From contig DCDZ01000020.1 in assembly GCA_002316675.1 (NCBI GenBank), positions 63,386 through 84,244 of the forward strand: a stretch of 20,859 bases of DNA, written 5' to 3'. Below are positions 14,370 to 20,859 of the stretch, in pieces. Numbering within the stretch: the stretch's first letter is position 1; each line of letters starts with the position of its first letter. The notes beneath the pieces are model-generated. The model did not search any database, was not told where the DNA came from, and was given only the letters and a program-made list of their open reading frames with translations. This DNA comes from Tyzzerella sp. UBA1042. GTDB taxonomy: Bacteria; Bacillota; Clostridia; Lachnospirales; Anaerotignaceae. The translations under genes were made by a program, and so were the position numbers.

Positions 14370-14400
14370 ACCGCGTTGTTGTATAAAAAATATAGATGAT

Positions 14401-14435
14401 AAAAGACCCATGCATATGCATGGGCCTTTCTTTTA
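14401..14435. terminator. Bidirectional terminator between cstA and exoA
   Basis: CCCATGCATATGCATGGG (14407-14424) is a perfect 18-bp palindrome, with CCTTTCTTTT on the plus side and TCTTTTATC on the minus side. It serves convergent cstA and exoA. Confidence 0.8.
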
Positions 14436-15188
14436 AAGATTGATTTCCAATTCCACAGGGCAATGGTCAGACCCCAAAATACTGCTGTGAATTTTTGCGT
14501 CTATAAGCTTGTCCTTCAGCCGCTCTGACACAACATAATAATCAATACGCCAACCGGCGTTATTCTCTCTTGCATGAAAGCGGTAGCTCCACCAAGAATA
14601 AGCCCCCGTTACCTCCGGATAGAAATAGCGGAAGGTATCCACAAAGCCTGCGCCTAATAATTCGGTAAATTTCCCCCGCTCTTCATCGGTAAAACCTGCA
14701 TTGCGGCGGTTCGTAGAAGGGTTTTTCAGGTCGATTTCCGTATGGGCAACATTCAAATCCCCGCAAATAATAACGGCCTTTTCTTTGTCTAAGCCGGAAA
14801 CATAGTCCCGGAAGGCATCCTCCCATTCCATGCGGTACGGAAGCCTTGCATTTTCCTGCTGGGAATTCGGCGTATATACAGTGATATGGTAGAAGTCCTC
14901 AAACTCCAGCGTAATCACACGCCCTTCCGTATCATGGGCTTCTATGCCAATGCCATAGGCAACAGAAAGAGGCTCTTTTTTGGTAAAGACGGCCACACCG
15001 GAATACCCCTTTTTCTGGGCATAATTCCAATATTGAAAATACCCCTGTGTTTCCAATTCAATTTGTCCCTCTTGCAGTTTTGTTTCCTGCAATGAAAAAA
15101 TATCTGCGTCCGCCTCTTTGAAATATTCTCCAAAGCCCTTGCCAACGGCGGCACGCAGTCCATTCACATTCCACGTTATCATTTTCAA
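14433..15188 (-). CDS. exoA: Exodeoxyribonuclease III / AP endonuclease, ExoA type
   Basis: Mg-dependent base-excision-repair nuclease that cuts DNA at abasic sites and has 3'-phosphodiesterase/exonuclease activity. The 251-aa product closely follows B. subtilis ExoA (252 aa): WNVNGLRA with N7, SLQETKLQEGQ with E35, YTPNSQQ with Y105, CGDLNVAH with D144 and N146, NPSTNRRNAGFTDEER, YSWWSYRFHARENNAGWRIDY and GSDHCPVEL with D241 and H242. TTG 15188 is chosen because TTG-AAA-ATG-ATA-ACG gives MKMITWN, which aligns with the MKLISWN start known for the B. subtilis protein, and GGTG lies about 7 bases upstream; ATG 15182 would be two codons shorter. It is transcribed alone from the promoter at 15250-15277. 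Confidence 0.93.
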   Translation of the reverse strand: MKMITWNVNGLRAAVGKGFGEYFKEADADIFSLQETKLQEGQIELETQGYFQYWNYAQKKGYSGVAVFTKKEPLSVAYGIGIEAHDTEGRVITLEFEDFYHITVYTPNSQQENARLPYRMEWEDAFRDYVSGLDKEKAVIICGDLNVAHTEIDLKNPSTNRRNAGFTDEERGKFTELLGAGFVDTFRYFYPEVTGAYSWWSYRFHARENNAGWRIDYYVVSERLKDKLIDAKIHSSILGSDHCPVELEINL

Positions 15189-15249
15189 TATAAAACACCA
15201 TCCTTCCGGTCTGTATCCTTCGTAAAACACTTTTCAAAAACTTACTACA

Positions 15250-15277
15250 ATTCTATCATAATTAGAAGTTTTTTCAA
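15250..15277 (-). promoter_or_regulatory. Promoter of exoA with an adjacent palindrome
   Basis: On the minus strand, -35 TTGAAA (15277-15272), 16-base spacer, extended -10 TGA-TAGAAT (15258-15250). Directly upstream of the -35 lies a 7-bp inverted repeat, CTCCTTT-GT-AAAGGAG on the plus strand (15278-15293), which could bind a regulator. It does not look like a LexA box. Confidence 0.5.
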
Positions 15278-15381
15278 CTCCTTTGTAAAGGAGGAGTGTA
15301 TCGGTAGGATAAGCCCAAAGAATTTTCCGTAAAAAATATGTTTGAAAAAAGCCTTTGCTTCCCCAATTCTTGATTTCTATC

Positions 15382-15410
15382 TTGTTTCTTTTGAAAAATT
15401 CGTCTAAAAT
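15382..15410 (+). promoter_or_regulatory. Promoter of the ArsC-like/amidase/phosphatase operon
   Basis: -35 TTGTTT (15382-15387), 17-base spacer, -10 TAAAAT (15405-15410). The first start codon is TTG 15439, giving a leader of about 20 bases with AAAGGAG. Confidence 0.5.
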
Positions 15411-15438
15411 CAAAGAGAAACCGAAAGGAGTGAGCAGC

Positions 15439-15774
15439 TTGAACATACAAATTTACGGCTCTCAAAAAAGCTTTGATACCAAAAAAGCAGAGCGTTATTT
15501 CAAGGAAAGAAAGATACCCTATCAATATATCAATATCCATGAATTTGGCATGGGCAAAAGCGTCTTTGAATCCGCAAAGCGGTCTATCCCCATTGAAACT
15601 ATGATTGACCGCAAAGCCAAATCCTATCAAACTTTATATATGGATTATATCGACGAAGGCAAACGAGAAAGCACACTTTTTGAAAATCCAAGCCTGTTTA
15701 TGACGCCCATTGTGAGAAACGGGAAGGAATTTACTTTGGGCTATTGCCCTGAGGTTTGGAAGGAATGGAGTTAG
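15439..15774 (+). CDS. ArsC/Spx-like thioredoxin-fold protein lacking the usual active-site cysteine
   Basis: 111-aa protein of the ArsC/Spx family, close to the small clostridial members that begin with an xxKCFDTKKAERFFKER motif. Here the segment reads YGSQKSFDTKKAERYFKERKIPYQYI (6-31), so the expected redox cysteine is S11. The rest of the fold signature is kept: IDRKAKSY (56-63), ENPSLFMTPIVRNGKEF (82-98, with the cis-Pro TP) and YCPEVWKEW at the end. The only cysteine is C103. Without the N-terminal cysteine a normal arsenate-reductase or thiol chemistry is unlikely; a binding role or a role for C103 are alternatives. TTG 15439 is chosen for AAAGGAG 9 bases upstream; upstream frame to 15355 is not family-like. 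The amidase gene follows after 11 bases. Confidence 0.8.
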   Translation: MNIQIYGSQKSFDTKKAERYFKERKIPYQYINIHEFGMGKSVFESAKRSIPIETMIDRKAKSYQTLYMDYIDEGKRESTLFENPSLFMTPIVRNGKEFTLGYCPEVWKEWS

Positions 15775-15785
15775 GAGGGCATTTT

Positions 15786-16595
15786 ATGCGTGTAGGATTG
15801 GGACAGATTGACACGGGGTTTGAAAACAAGGCATACGGAAGAGCACAATGCGCCGCCCTCATTGCCCAAGCGGCGGAAGCCCATGTGGAGCTTCTTGTTT
15901 TTCCCGAAATGACATTGACAGGCTTTACCGTAAAAACAGAAGCATTTGGCGAGACCCTCACCGACAGCGAAACATTAGCATTTTTTAAAGAAAATGCCGT
16001 GCGCCATCACATGGCAATTTGCTTCGGCCTACCTATCGTAAAGAAGGAAAAAGCAGAAAATCATTGCATCATTCTATCCAAAACAGGAGAGGTGTTAGCG
16101 GATTATGCAAAAATACACCCCTTTTCCTTCGGCACAGAGGCAAAATTCTATCAGGGTGGCACAAAACTGGTCTCTTGCCAAATCGAAAATTTTACAGTGT
16201 CTCCTTTTGTTTGCTATGATATACGTTTCCCGGAAATTTTCCAAATTGCTTCTAAAAAATCAACATTATTGGTGGTTATCGCCAATATTCCTGTTTCCCG
16301 CAAAGACGACTGGTCTATATTGTTAAGGGCAAGGGCCATTGAAAACCAAGCCTTTGTAATCGGCGTAAACCGTACAGGCAGCGGCGACGGCCTGCATTAT
16401 CTGGGGGATAGCGTGGTGCTCTCCCCCAGAGGCAAGGCACTGGCCCAAGCAGGAGAAAATCCCGGCCTTGAAATTGCGGATATTTTCCCCGAAGAAGTGC
16501 GTAACTGCCGAAAGATTTTCCCGTTAAAAAAGGATCGGCGGCCTGCCCTTTATCATAAGCTGCAAAACGAAACAGACGAAAGGAGCCCTTTATGA
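15786..16595 (+). CDS. Carbon-nitrogen hydrolase, probable omega-amidase type
   Basis: Nitrilase-superfamily enzyme of 269 aa. The Glu-Lys-Cys triad is visible: E41 in LLVFPEMTLTGF, K109 in DYAKIHPFSFG and C143 in PFVCYDIRFPE. NIPVSRKDDWSILLRARAIENQAFVIGVNRTGSGDGLHYLGDS (167-209) resembles the YafV/Nit2 group, which hydrolyses 2-oxoglutaramate or 2-oxosuccinamate and so repairs or recycles deaminated amino-acid amides. The precise substrate is inference. ATG 15786 has AGGAGG 8 bases upstream. The stop overlaps the phosphatase start by ATGA, so the two are translationally coupled. Confidence 0.9.
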   Translation: MRVGLGQIDTGFENKAYGRAQCAALIAQAAEAHVELLVFPEMTLTGFTVKTEAFGETLTDSETLAFFKENAVRHHMAICFGLPIVKKEKAENHCIILSKTGEVLADYAKIHPFSFGTEAKFYQGGTKLVSCQIENFTVSPFVCYDIRFPEIFQIASKKSTLLVVIANIPVSRKDDWSILLRARAIENQAFVIGVNRTGSGDGLHYLGDSVVLSPRGKALAQAGENPGLEIADIFPEEVRNCRKIFPLKKDRRPALYHKLQNETDERSPL

Positions 16596-17055
16596 TCCAT
16601 ATATTGTTTATTTGCCATGGCAATATTTGCCGCTCCCCCATGGCAGAATTTTTATTGCGGGATTTGCTTGTAAAAAAAGGCCTGTCTCATGAATTTTTCG
16701 TAGCTTCCGCCGCCACCAGCAGAGAGGAAATTGGCAATGCCGTTTATCCCCCCGCCAAAAAAAGCTTTCTTCCCTTGGCATTGGTTGCAGTCAAAAAACA
16801 GCACGACAGGTGACAAAGGAGGATTATCAGAAGTTTGATTATCTTTTGGTCATGGAGTCCTATAATACAAAAAATTTAATGGGTATTTTGGGAGAGGATC
16901 CCCATCAGAAGGTCTACCGCCTCTTGGATTTTTCTTCCCGCCCAAGGGATATTGCCGACCCATGGTATACAGGAGATTTTGATAGAACCCATCAAGATGT
17001 TATGGAGGGATTGGAAGCTTTTCTTGCATTCGTTTTAAAAACCAAAGAGGCATAA
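16592..17055 (+). pseudogene. Low-molecular-weight protein-tyrosine phosphatase, frameshifted at a seven-A run
   Basis: LMW-PTPs dephosphorylate phosphotyrosine in small molecules or proteins, often in capsule and signalling systems. The first part (ATG 16592) has the P-loop FICHGNICRSPMAEF with C8 and R14, and continues to YPPAKKS before meeting a stop at 16811. The second part, in the -1 frame, gives KLSSLGIGCSQKTARQVTKEDYQ, then YLLVMESYNTKN and the D-loop DPWYTGDF, ending at 17055. The two match one normal protein of about 154 aa if one base is added to, or the ribosome slips at, A7 (16757-16763). It may be a true pseudogene, a homopolymer read error, or slippage-dependent. It overlaps the amidase gene by ATGA and is followed by hairpins at 17076-17201. 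Confidence 0.85.
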
Positions 17056-17075
17056 ATACCGTTCATTTTAAAAAG

Positions 17076-17096
17076 AACAATGCGCCGCATTGTTTT
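17076..17096 (+). terminator. Terminator-like hairpin after the phosphatase
   Basis: AACAATGC-GCC-GCATTGTT (17076-17094) is a perfect 8-bp stem, followed by only two further T, so termination strength is uncertain. The stronger signal is at 17146-17201. Confidence 0.45.
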
Positions 17097-17145
17097 CCCT
17101 AACCCTATGAGAAAACACGGCCGAAAGCAACGCTTTACGGCATCT

Positions 17146-17201
17146 AAAAAGCTCCCTTTGCAGGTTTGATATTCAAACACCTACGCAAAAGGGGCTTTTT
17201 T
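17146..17201. terminator. Bidirectional terminator between the phosphatase operon and the trp operon
   Basis: A long imperfect hairpin: AAAAAGC and CCCTTTGC on the left pair with GCAAAAGGGGCTTTTTT on the right, and the inner GGTTTG-ATATT-CAAAC closes the loop. T runs lie on both strands, serving the convergent phosphatase and trpA genes. Confidence 0.85.
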
Positions 17202-17225
17202 ATGGATATCACAAAACGAAAACGC

Positions 17226-18023
17226 CTATTCCATGCCGTCTATGGCCTTTTTCATCTCTCTTACAAAATCACAAACAGGCCCAATACAGTGCCTTCCGTA
17301 CTCTTCCACCAGCTTTACAATGGCACTGCCTACAATGACACCATCTGAAAATTCACTCATTTTTGCTGCTGTTTCGGGGTTTGAAATGCCAAACCCAATG
17401 GCACAGGGGATGGTTTGCACTCCACGCACCCTTGCAACCATTGCCGCCACATCGGTGGTGATTTCGTTTCTGGTTCCCGTAACCCCCAAGGAGGAAACGC
17501 AATAGACAAACCCTTTCGCTTCTGCGGCGATTTTTTGTATTCTCTCCGCCGAGGTAGGTGCGATCAAGGAAATCATTTTCACATCATATTCCCAAAATTT
17601 ATCCAGCATCTCCCCCTTTTCTTCAAAGGGAATATCCGGTAAAATAACACAGCAAATGCCGCACTCCTTGCATCGAGATAGAAATTTATCAAGGCCATAG
17701 GTAAACAAAAGGTTGGCATAGGTCATAAATGCAAGGGGAACCTCCGACTGTACTCTGATTTTTTCCACCATTTCAAAAATTTTATCCGTAGTTGTCCCGG
17801 CCTTTAGTGCACGCTCACTGGCCGCCTGAATCACCGGCCCTTCGGCAACGGGGTCGGAAAAGGGAATCCCCAGCTCTATGAGATTTGCCCCTGCGTTTTC
17901 CATGGCATACACCAGCTTTTCCGTTGTTTCTAAATCGGGATCCCCACAGGTAATAAAGGGAATAAAGGCTTTCCCCTTAGAAAAGGCCTGCTCTATATAT
18001 TCTTGTGCTTTTTTATGATTCAT
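17226..18023 (-). CDS. trpA: Tryptophan synthase alpha chain
   Basis: The alpha subunit cleaves indole-3-glycerol phosphate to indole and glyceraldehyde-3-phosphate and channels indole to TrpB. The 265-aa product is a complete TIM barrel: FIPFITCGDPD (20-30), LIELGIPFSDPVAEGP (48-63), CGICCVILPDIPFEE, ISLIAPTSAERI, VYCVSSLGVTGTRNEI (loop 6) and GFGISNPETA. E50 corresponds to catalytic Glu49 of the Salmonella enzyme. The second catalytic residue, Asp60 in Salmonella (DGP), is Glu here (AEGP, residue 61). ATG 18023 is preferred over the longer open frame to 18086; it overlaps the trpB end by 11 bases and has GGGGG about 9 bases upstream. Last gene of the trp operon. Confidence 0.96.
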   Translation of the reverse strand: MNHKKAQEYIEQAFSKGKAFIPFITCGDPDLETTEKLVYAMENAGANLIELGIPFSDPVAEGPVIQAASERALKAGTTTDKIFEMVEKIRVQSEVPLAFMTYANLLFTYGLDKFLSRCKECGICCVILPDIPFEEKGEMLDKFWEYDVKMISLIAPTSAERIQKIAAEAKGFVYCVSSLGVTGTRNEITTDVAAMVARVRGVQTIPCAIGFGISNPETAAKMSEFSDGVIVGSAIVKLVEEYGRHCIGPVCDFVREMKKAIDGME

Positions 18024-19206
18024 AAATTTCAACCCCCTGATATCTCGCGATTGCGGCAACATCCTTATCTCCCCGCCCTGAAACATTCACAACAATGCTT
18101 TGATCTTTGGTCAGTGTGGGCGCAAGCTGCATGGCATAAGAGATTGCATGGGCACTTTCAATGGCGGGAATAATGCCCTCCACCTTAGAAAGGTATGCGA
18201 AAGCCGCCACCGCCTCATCATCCGTCACAGGCACATATTCCGCCCGGCCCGAGTCCCTTAAATATGCGTGCTCCGGCCCAATGCCGGGGTAATCCAGCCC
18301 TGCGGAAATGGAATACACCGGCGCAATCTGACCGTATTCATCCTGACAAAAATAAGATTTCATGCCATGGAAAATGCCTACGCTCCCCGTTGCCATGGTG
18401 GCGGCAGTTTCCTTTGTGTCTATGCCAAGGCCTGCCGCTTCACAGCCAATTAGCCGCACAGATGTATCTTCTATAAAATTGTAAAAGGCACCCATGGCGT
18501 TGCTTCCGCCCCCCACGCAGGCAAGGACTGCATCGGGCAATTTCCCTTCCGCTTCCAGCATCTGCGCCTTGATTTCTTTGCTGATCACCGCTTGAAAATC
18601 ACGCACAATCATAGGAAAGGGATGAGGCCCCATCACCGAGCCCAACACATAATGGGTATCGTCGATTCTTCTCGTCCACTCCCGCATGGTTTCATTTACC
18701 GCATCCTTTAAAGTCATGGTTCCGCTGGTTACAGGATGCACCTTTGCCCCCAAAAGCTCCATACGGTATACATTCAATGCCTGTCTGTCCGTGTCATGCT
18801 TTCCCATATAAATTTCGCAGTCCAACCCCATCAGGGCCGCCGCCGTTGCCGTGGCAACACCATGCTGTCCCGCACCTGTTTCTGCAATAATTCTGGTTTT
18901 TCCCATCTTTTTTGCAAGAAGCACCTGCCCCAAAACATTGTTGATTTTGTGGGAGCCGGTATGGTTCAAATCCTCCCGCTTTAAGTAAATCTTTGCACCG
19001 CCAAGATCCTCCGTCATATGCTTTGCATAATAAAGCTTGGAGGGACGCCCCGCATAATTGTTCAGCAGATCCCGCAGCTCCTCTTGAAATGCGGCATCCT
19101 CCTTATATTTGTTGTAGGCCTCTTCCAGCTCGATCACTGCATTCATCAAGGTTTCGGGAATAAACTGCCCCCCAAATGCGCCAAATCTGCCTTTTTTCTC
19201 TGTCAT
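18013..19206 (-). CDS. trpB: Tryptophan synthase beta chain
   Basis: Pyridoxal-phosphate enzyme that joins indole and serine to form tryptophan in the alpha2beta2 complex. The 397-aa product has the family's normal length and motifs: GRFGAFGGQFIPETL near the start, YLKREDLNHTGSHKINN with the PLP lysine at K87 (same number as Salmonella), GAGQHGVATA, LGSVMGPHPFP, CVGGGSNAMGAF (phosphate-binding) and HAYLRDSGRAEYVPVTDDEA. This is the ordinary TrpB1 type that pairs with TrpA. ATG 19206 has AAGGG about 9 bases upstream; the open frame to 19239 adds 11 residues within trpF and is unlikely. The gap to trpF is 16 bases. Confidence 0.97.
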   Translation of the reverse strand: MTEKKGRFGAFGGQFIPETLMNAVIELEEAYNKYKEDAAFQEELRDLLNNYAGRPSKLYYAKHMTEDLGGAKIYLKREDLNHTGSHKINNVLGQVLLAKKMGKTRIIAETGAGQHGVATATAAALMGLDCEIYMGKHDTDRQALNVYRMELLGAKVHPVTSGTMTLKDAVNETMREWTRRIDDTHYVLGSVMGPHPFPMIVRDFQAVISKEIKAQMLEAEGKLPDAVLACVGGGSNAMGAFYNFIEDTSVRLIGCEAAGLGIDTKETAATMATGSVGIFHGMKSYFCQDEYGQIAPVYSISAGLDYPGIGPEHAYLRDSGRAEYVPVTDDEAVAAFAYLSKVEGIIPAIESAHAISYAMQLAPTLTKDQSIVVNVSGRGDKDVAAIARYQGVEIYES

Positions 19207-19222
19207 AAAATCAACCCTTTCC

Positions 19223-19834
19223 TCAAAGTAATTTCGCAAGGGCCACCACGCCCATAAATTTCATCTCGTCCTTAAATCCATTCCTTTCACAGCCGCTGCT
19301 GACATCTAACGCAAAGGGCTGGCAGTTTTTGGCGGCTTTGCCCATGTTTTCCCCGTTTAATCCCCCTGCCAAAAAATACGGCTTTGTAATGGGAGGAATG
19401 ATGCGATGATCAAACACTCTTCCGCTTCCGCCATAGACCCCTGGGCGGTAGGTATCCAGCAAAAGATACGCGCAGGGCAGCTTTGCAGCGTTCAGTATTT
19501 CCTCCGCACTCTTCACCCGCACCCCTTTGATTATGGGTTTTTCCGTAACCTCCTTCAGCCTGTTGATATAGTCCAAATCCTCATCGCCGTGGAGCTGAAT
19601 CATATCAATGACACCCTCCTCACAAAGCTTCTGAATAAAACCCACTTCCGCATTGACAAAAACTCCGACCACCTTTATTTTTTCGTCCAATAATGCTTTT
19701 AGCCAGACGGCCCTCTCCGGGGTCACATACCTTTTGCTGGGCGGATAAAACACAAACCCGATAAAGTCCGGCTGGAAGCTGTTGGCCATCACAATATCTT
19801 CTTCTCGGCTTAAGCCGCATATTTTAATTTTCAT
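19223..19834 (-). CDS. trpF: Phosphoribosylanthranilate isomerase
   Basis: TrpF carries out the Amadori rearrangement of phosphoribosylanthranilate to CdRP, the third step after anthranilate. The 203-aa TIM-barrel protein has MKIKICGLSREED with the catalytic cysteine C6, FIGFVFYPPSKRYVTPE (24-40), VGVFVN, MIQLHGDED (78-86), LLLDTY with the catalytic aspartate D127, FLAGGLNGEN and ALDVSSGCE. ATG 19834 has AAGGAG 5 bases upstream and overlaps the trpC stop by ATGA, so translation is coupled. All expected residues are present. Confidence 0.96.
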   Translation of the reverse strand: MKIKICGLSREEDIVMANSFQPDFIGFVFYPPSKRYVTPERAVWLKALLDEKIKVVGVFVNAEVGFIQKLCEEGVIDMIQLHGDEDLDYINRLKEVTEKPIIKGVRVKSAEEILNAAKLPCAYLLLDTYRPGVYGGSGRVFDHRIIPPITKPYFLAGGLNGENMGKAAKNCQPFALDVSSGCERNGFKDEMKFMGVVALAKLL

Positions 19835-20613
19835 AGCTCTCCTTTCAGCAATTCCAGCGTTTTTTTCTTATTTTTTGCCCGCATTAGTGTTTCTCCGATT
19901 AAAACAGCATCTATACCCTCAGCTCTAATTTGCGCAATATCCGCGGCAGTTTTGATGCCGCTTTCCGCAACAGAAATCACGTCCTTGGGGATATATTTTT
20001 TCAATTGAAAACAGTTTTGAAGATCTACGGCAAACGTCTTTAGATTGCGGTTATTGATGCCAAGGATCCTTGCCCCTGCGCTGAGCCCTTGGGTAATCTC
20101 CTCTTTGTCATGGGCCTCCACCAATGCACTTAGGCCAAGGGTATCACAAAGGGCGATATATTTTTTCAATTCCGCCGCAGTCAGCAAGGCACAAATCAAA
20201 AGCACTGCCGATGCCCCCAAGGCCTTGGCCTGATAAATCATATATTCATCCACAGTAAAGTCCTTCCGCAAAAGAGGGATTTGCACCTTTTTGTGAATTT
20301 CCGCTAAATATGTGTCCCTGCCAAGAAATTGGGTGGGCTCCGTAAGCACGGAAATGCAATCTGTCCCTGCTTTTGCATAGTCCTCGGCAATTTGCAAATA
20401 GGGAAAGTCCTCGGCAATCACCTTTTTTGAGGGGCTGGCTTTTTTCACCTCGCAGATAAAAGAAAGACTCTCTTTTTGCAAAGCCTTTTCAAACGCAAAG
20501 GGTTCGCTTAGTTTCACTTTTTGCGCCAGTTCTTTCACCTCTTCAAGTGGAATGATTTTTTTCTCTTCCTCCACACGCTTTCGTGCGGCAAAAGCAAGGG
20601 TATCCAAAATCAT
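19831..20613 (-). CDS. trpC: Indole-3-glycerol phosphate synthase
   Basis: TrpC closes the indole ring of CdRP to give indole-3-glycerol phosphate. The 260-aa protein has the family layout: ILDTLAFAARKRVEEEKK at the N-terminus, FICEVKKASPSKKVI (52-66) with E55 and K57, VLTEPTQFLGRDTYL, LLRKDFTVDEYMIYQAKALGA with K117, EAHDKEE, LGINNRNLKTF and VAESGIKTAADI, then VLIGETLM. ATG 20613 is preceded by GGAGG 6 bases upstream and lies 17 bases after the trpD stop. Monofunctional, not fused to TrpF. Confidence 0.96.
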   Translation of the reverse strand: MILDTLAFAARKRVEEEKKIIPLEEVKELAQKVKLSEPFAFEKALQKESLSFICEVKKASPSKKVIAEDFPYLQIAEDYAKAGTDCISVLTEPTQFLGRDTYLAEIHKKVQIPLLRKDFTVDEYMIYQAKALGASAVLLICALLTAAELKKYIALCDTLGLSALVEAHDKEEITQGLSAGARILGINNRNLKTFAVDLQNCFQLKKYIPKDVISVAESGIKTAADIAQIRAEGIDAVLIGETLMRAKNKKKTLELLKGEL

Positions 20614-20630
20614 TGTCTTCCTCCTTTTCC

Positions 20631-20859
20631 TCAGCCATTGGTGGCCTTTACAAAATCATTTAATTTTTGCAAAGCCTTGCCGCTGTCCAAAATCTCCCCT
20701 GCCAGGGCAATGCCTTCTTTTATACTGCCGCATTTTTCTGCAATGTAGAGGGCGGCCCCGGCATTCAAAAGCACCACATCCCGCTTTGCTCCCCGCTCTT
20801 TTCCCATCAGAATATCCAGAGCAATTTTTTTGTTCTCCGCGGAAGTTCCACCCACAAGT
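20631..20859 (-). CDS. trpD: Anthranilate phosphoribosyltransferase, C-terminal part (runs off the window)
   Basis: Only the last 76 codons are visible. They read LVGGTSAENKKIALDILMG, then KRDVVLLNAGAALYIAEKCGSIKEGIALAGEILDSGKALQKLNDFV, matching the end of TrpD, where the VVLLNAGAALY motif is characteristic. TrpD transfers the phosphoribosyl group of PRPP to anthranilate. The upstream genes, expected to be trpE and trpG, and the operon's leader are outside the window. Confidence 0.93.
   Translation of the reverse strand, partial: LVGGTSAENKKIALDILMGKERGAKRDVVLLNAGAALYIAEKCGSIKEGIALAGEILDSGKALQKLNDFVKATNG

Noticed and set aside
1..20859. CRISPR arrays, tRNA/rRNA genes, transposons or prophage
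   Set aside because: No regularly spaced repeats, cloverleaf-type sequences, transposase motifs or phage structural genes were recognised on reading; a tool-based scan was not possible.

Overview
The window looks like a chromosomal segment from a Gram-positive anaerobe of the Clostridia, probably Lachnospiraceae or a close relative. The basis is strong AGGAGG-type ribosome sites, frequent TTG/GTG starts, gene families typical of that group (the ScpA neighbour peptidase, a short ProB, an ExoA-type nuclease) and a perfect CIRCE element. No rRNA, tRNA, CRISPR array, insertion sequence or phage gene was recognised. The genus cannot be fixed from this sequence.

Layout. (1) 1-883, minus: start of scpA behind a site-2-protease-like membrane protein whose metal-binding motifs are degenerate. 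(2) 1040-1703, plus: a small XRE regulator and a membrane protein, divergent from (1), both without an ordinary start codon at the expected place. (3) 6498-1799, minus: a proline-synthesis operon, proB - zinc-ribbon membrane protein - DUF2085 membrane protein - 5-formyl-THF cyclo-ligase - proA - DUF2971 protein, tightly packed with two 4-base overlaps. (4) 8431-6755, minus: glnS with its own promoter and a structured leader. (5) 8432-8959: gene-free regulatory stretch with an orphan plus-strand terminator and a perfect 16-bp palindrome. (6) 8960-11549, plus: a conserved protein (probably DUF5721), then htpG, separated by a CIRCE operator that also looks like a terminator. (7) 11615-12012: very AT-rich gap. 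(8) 12013-14369, plus: a conserved cytosolic protein and a CstA-family transporter. (9) 15188-14433, minus: exoA. (10) 15439-17055, plus: operon of an ArsC/Spx-like protein lacking its usual cysteine, a nitrilase-family amidase and a frameshifted low-molecular-weight tyrosine phosphatase. (11) 20859-17226, minus: trpD(partial)-trpC-trpF-trpB-trpA.

Functionally this is mostly housekeeping. The proB/proA products convert glutamate towards proline, and TrpDCFBA convert anthranilate to tryptophan. GlnRS charges tRNA-Gln. HtpG is a chaperone apparently under HrcA control, CstA probably imports pyruvate or peptides, and ExoA repairs abasic sites. No clear new multi-gene system is visible. The points most worth a second look are the degenerate peptidase beside scpA, the XRE/membrane pair with lost start codons, the ArsC-like protein with Cys replaced by Ser, the phosphatase broken at a seven-A run, and the dual CIRCE/terminator.
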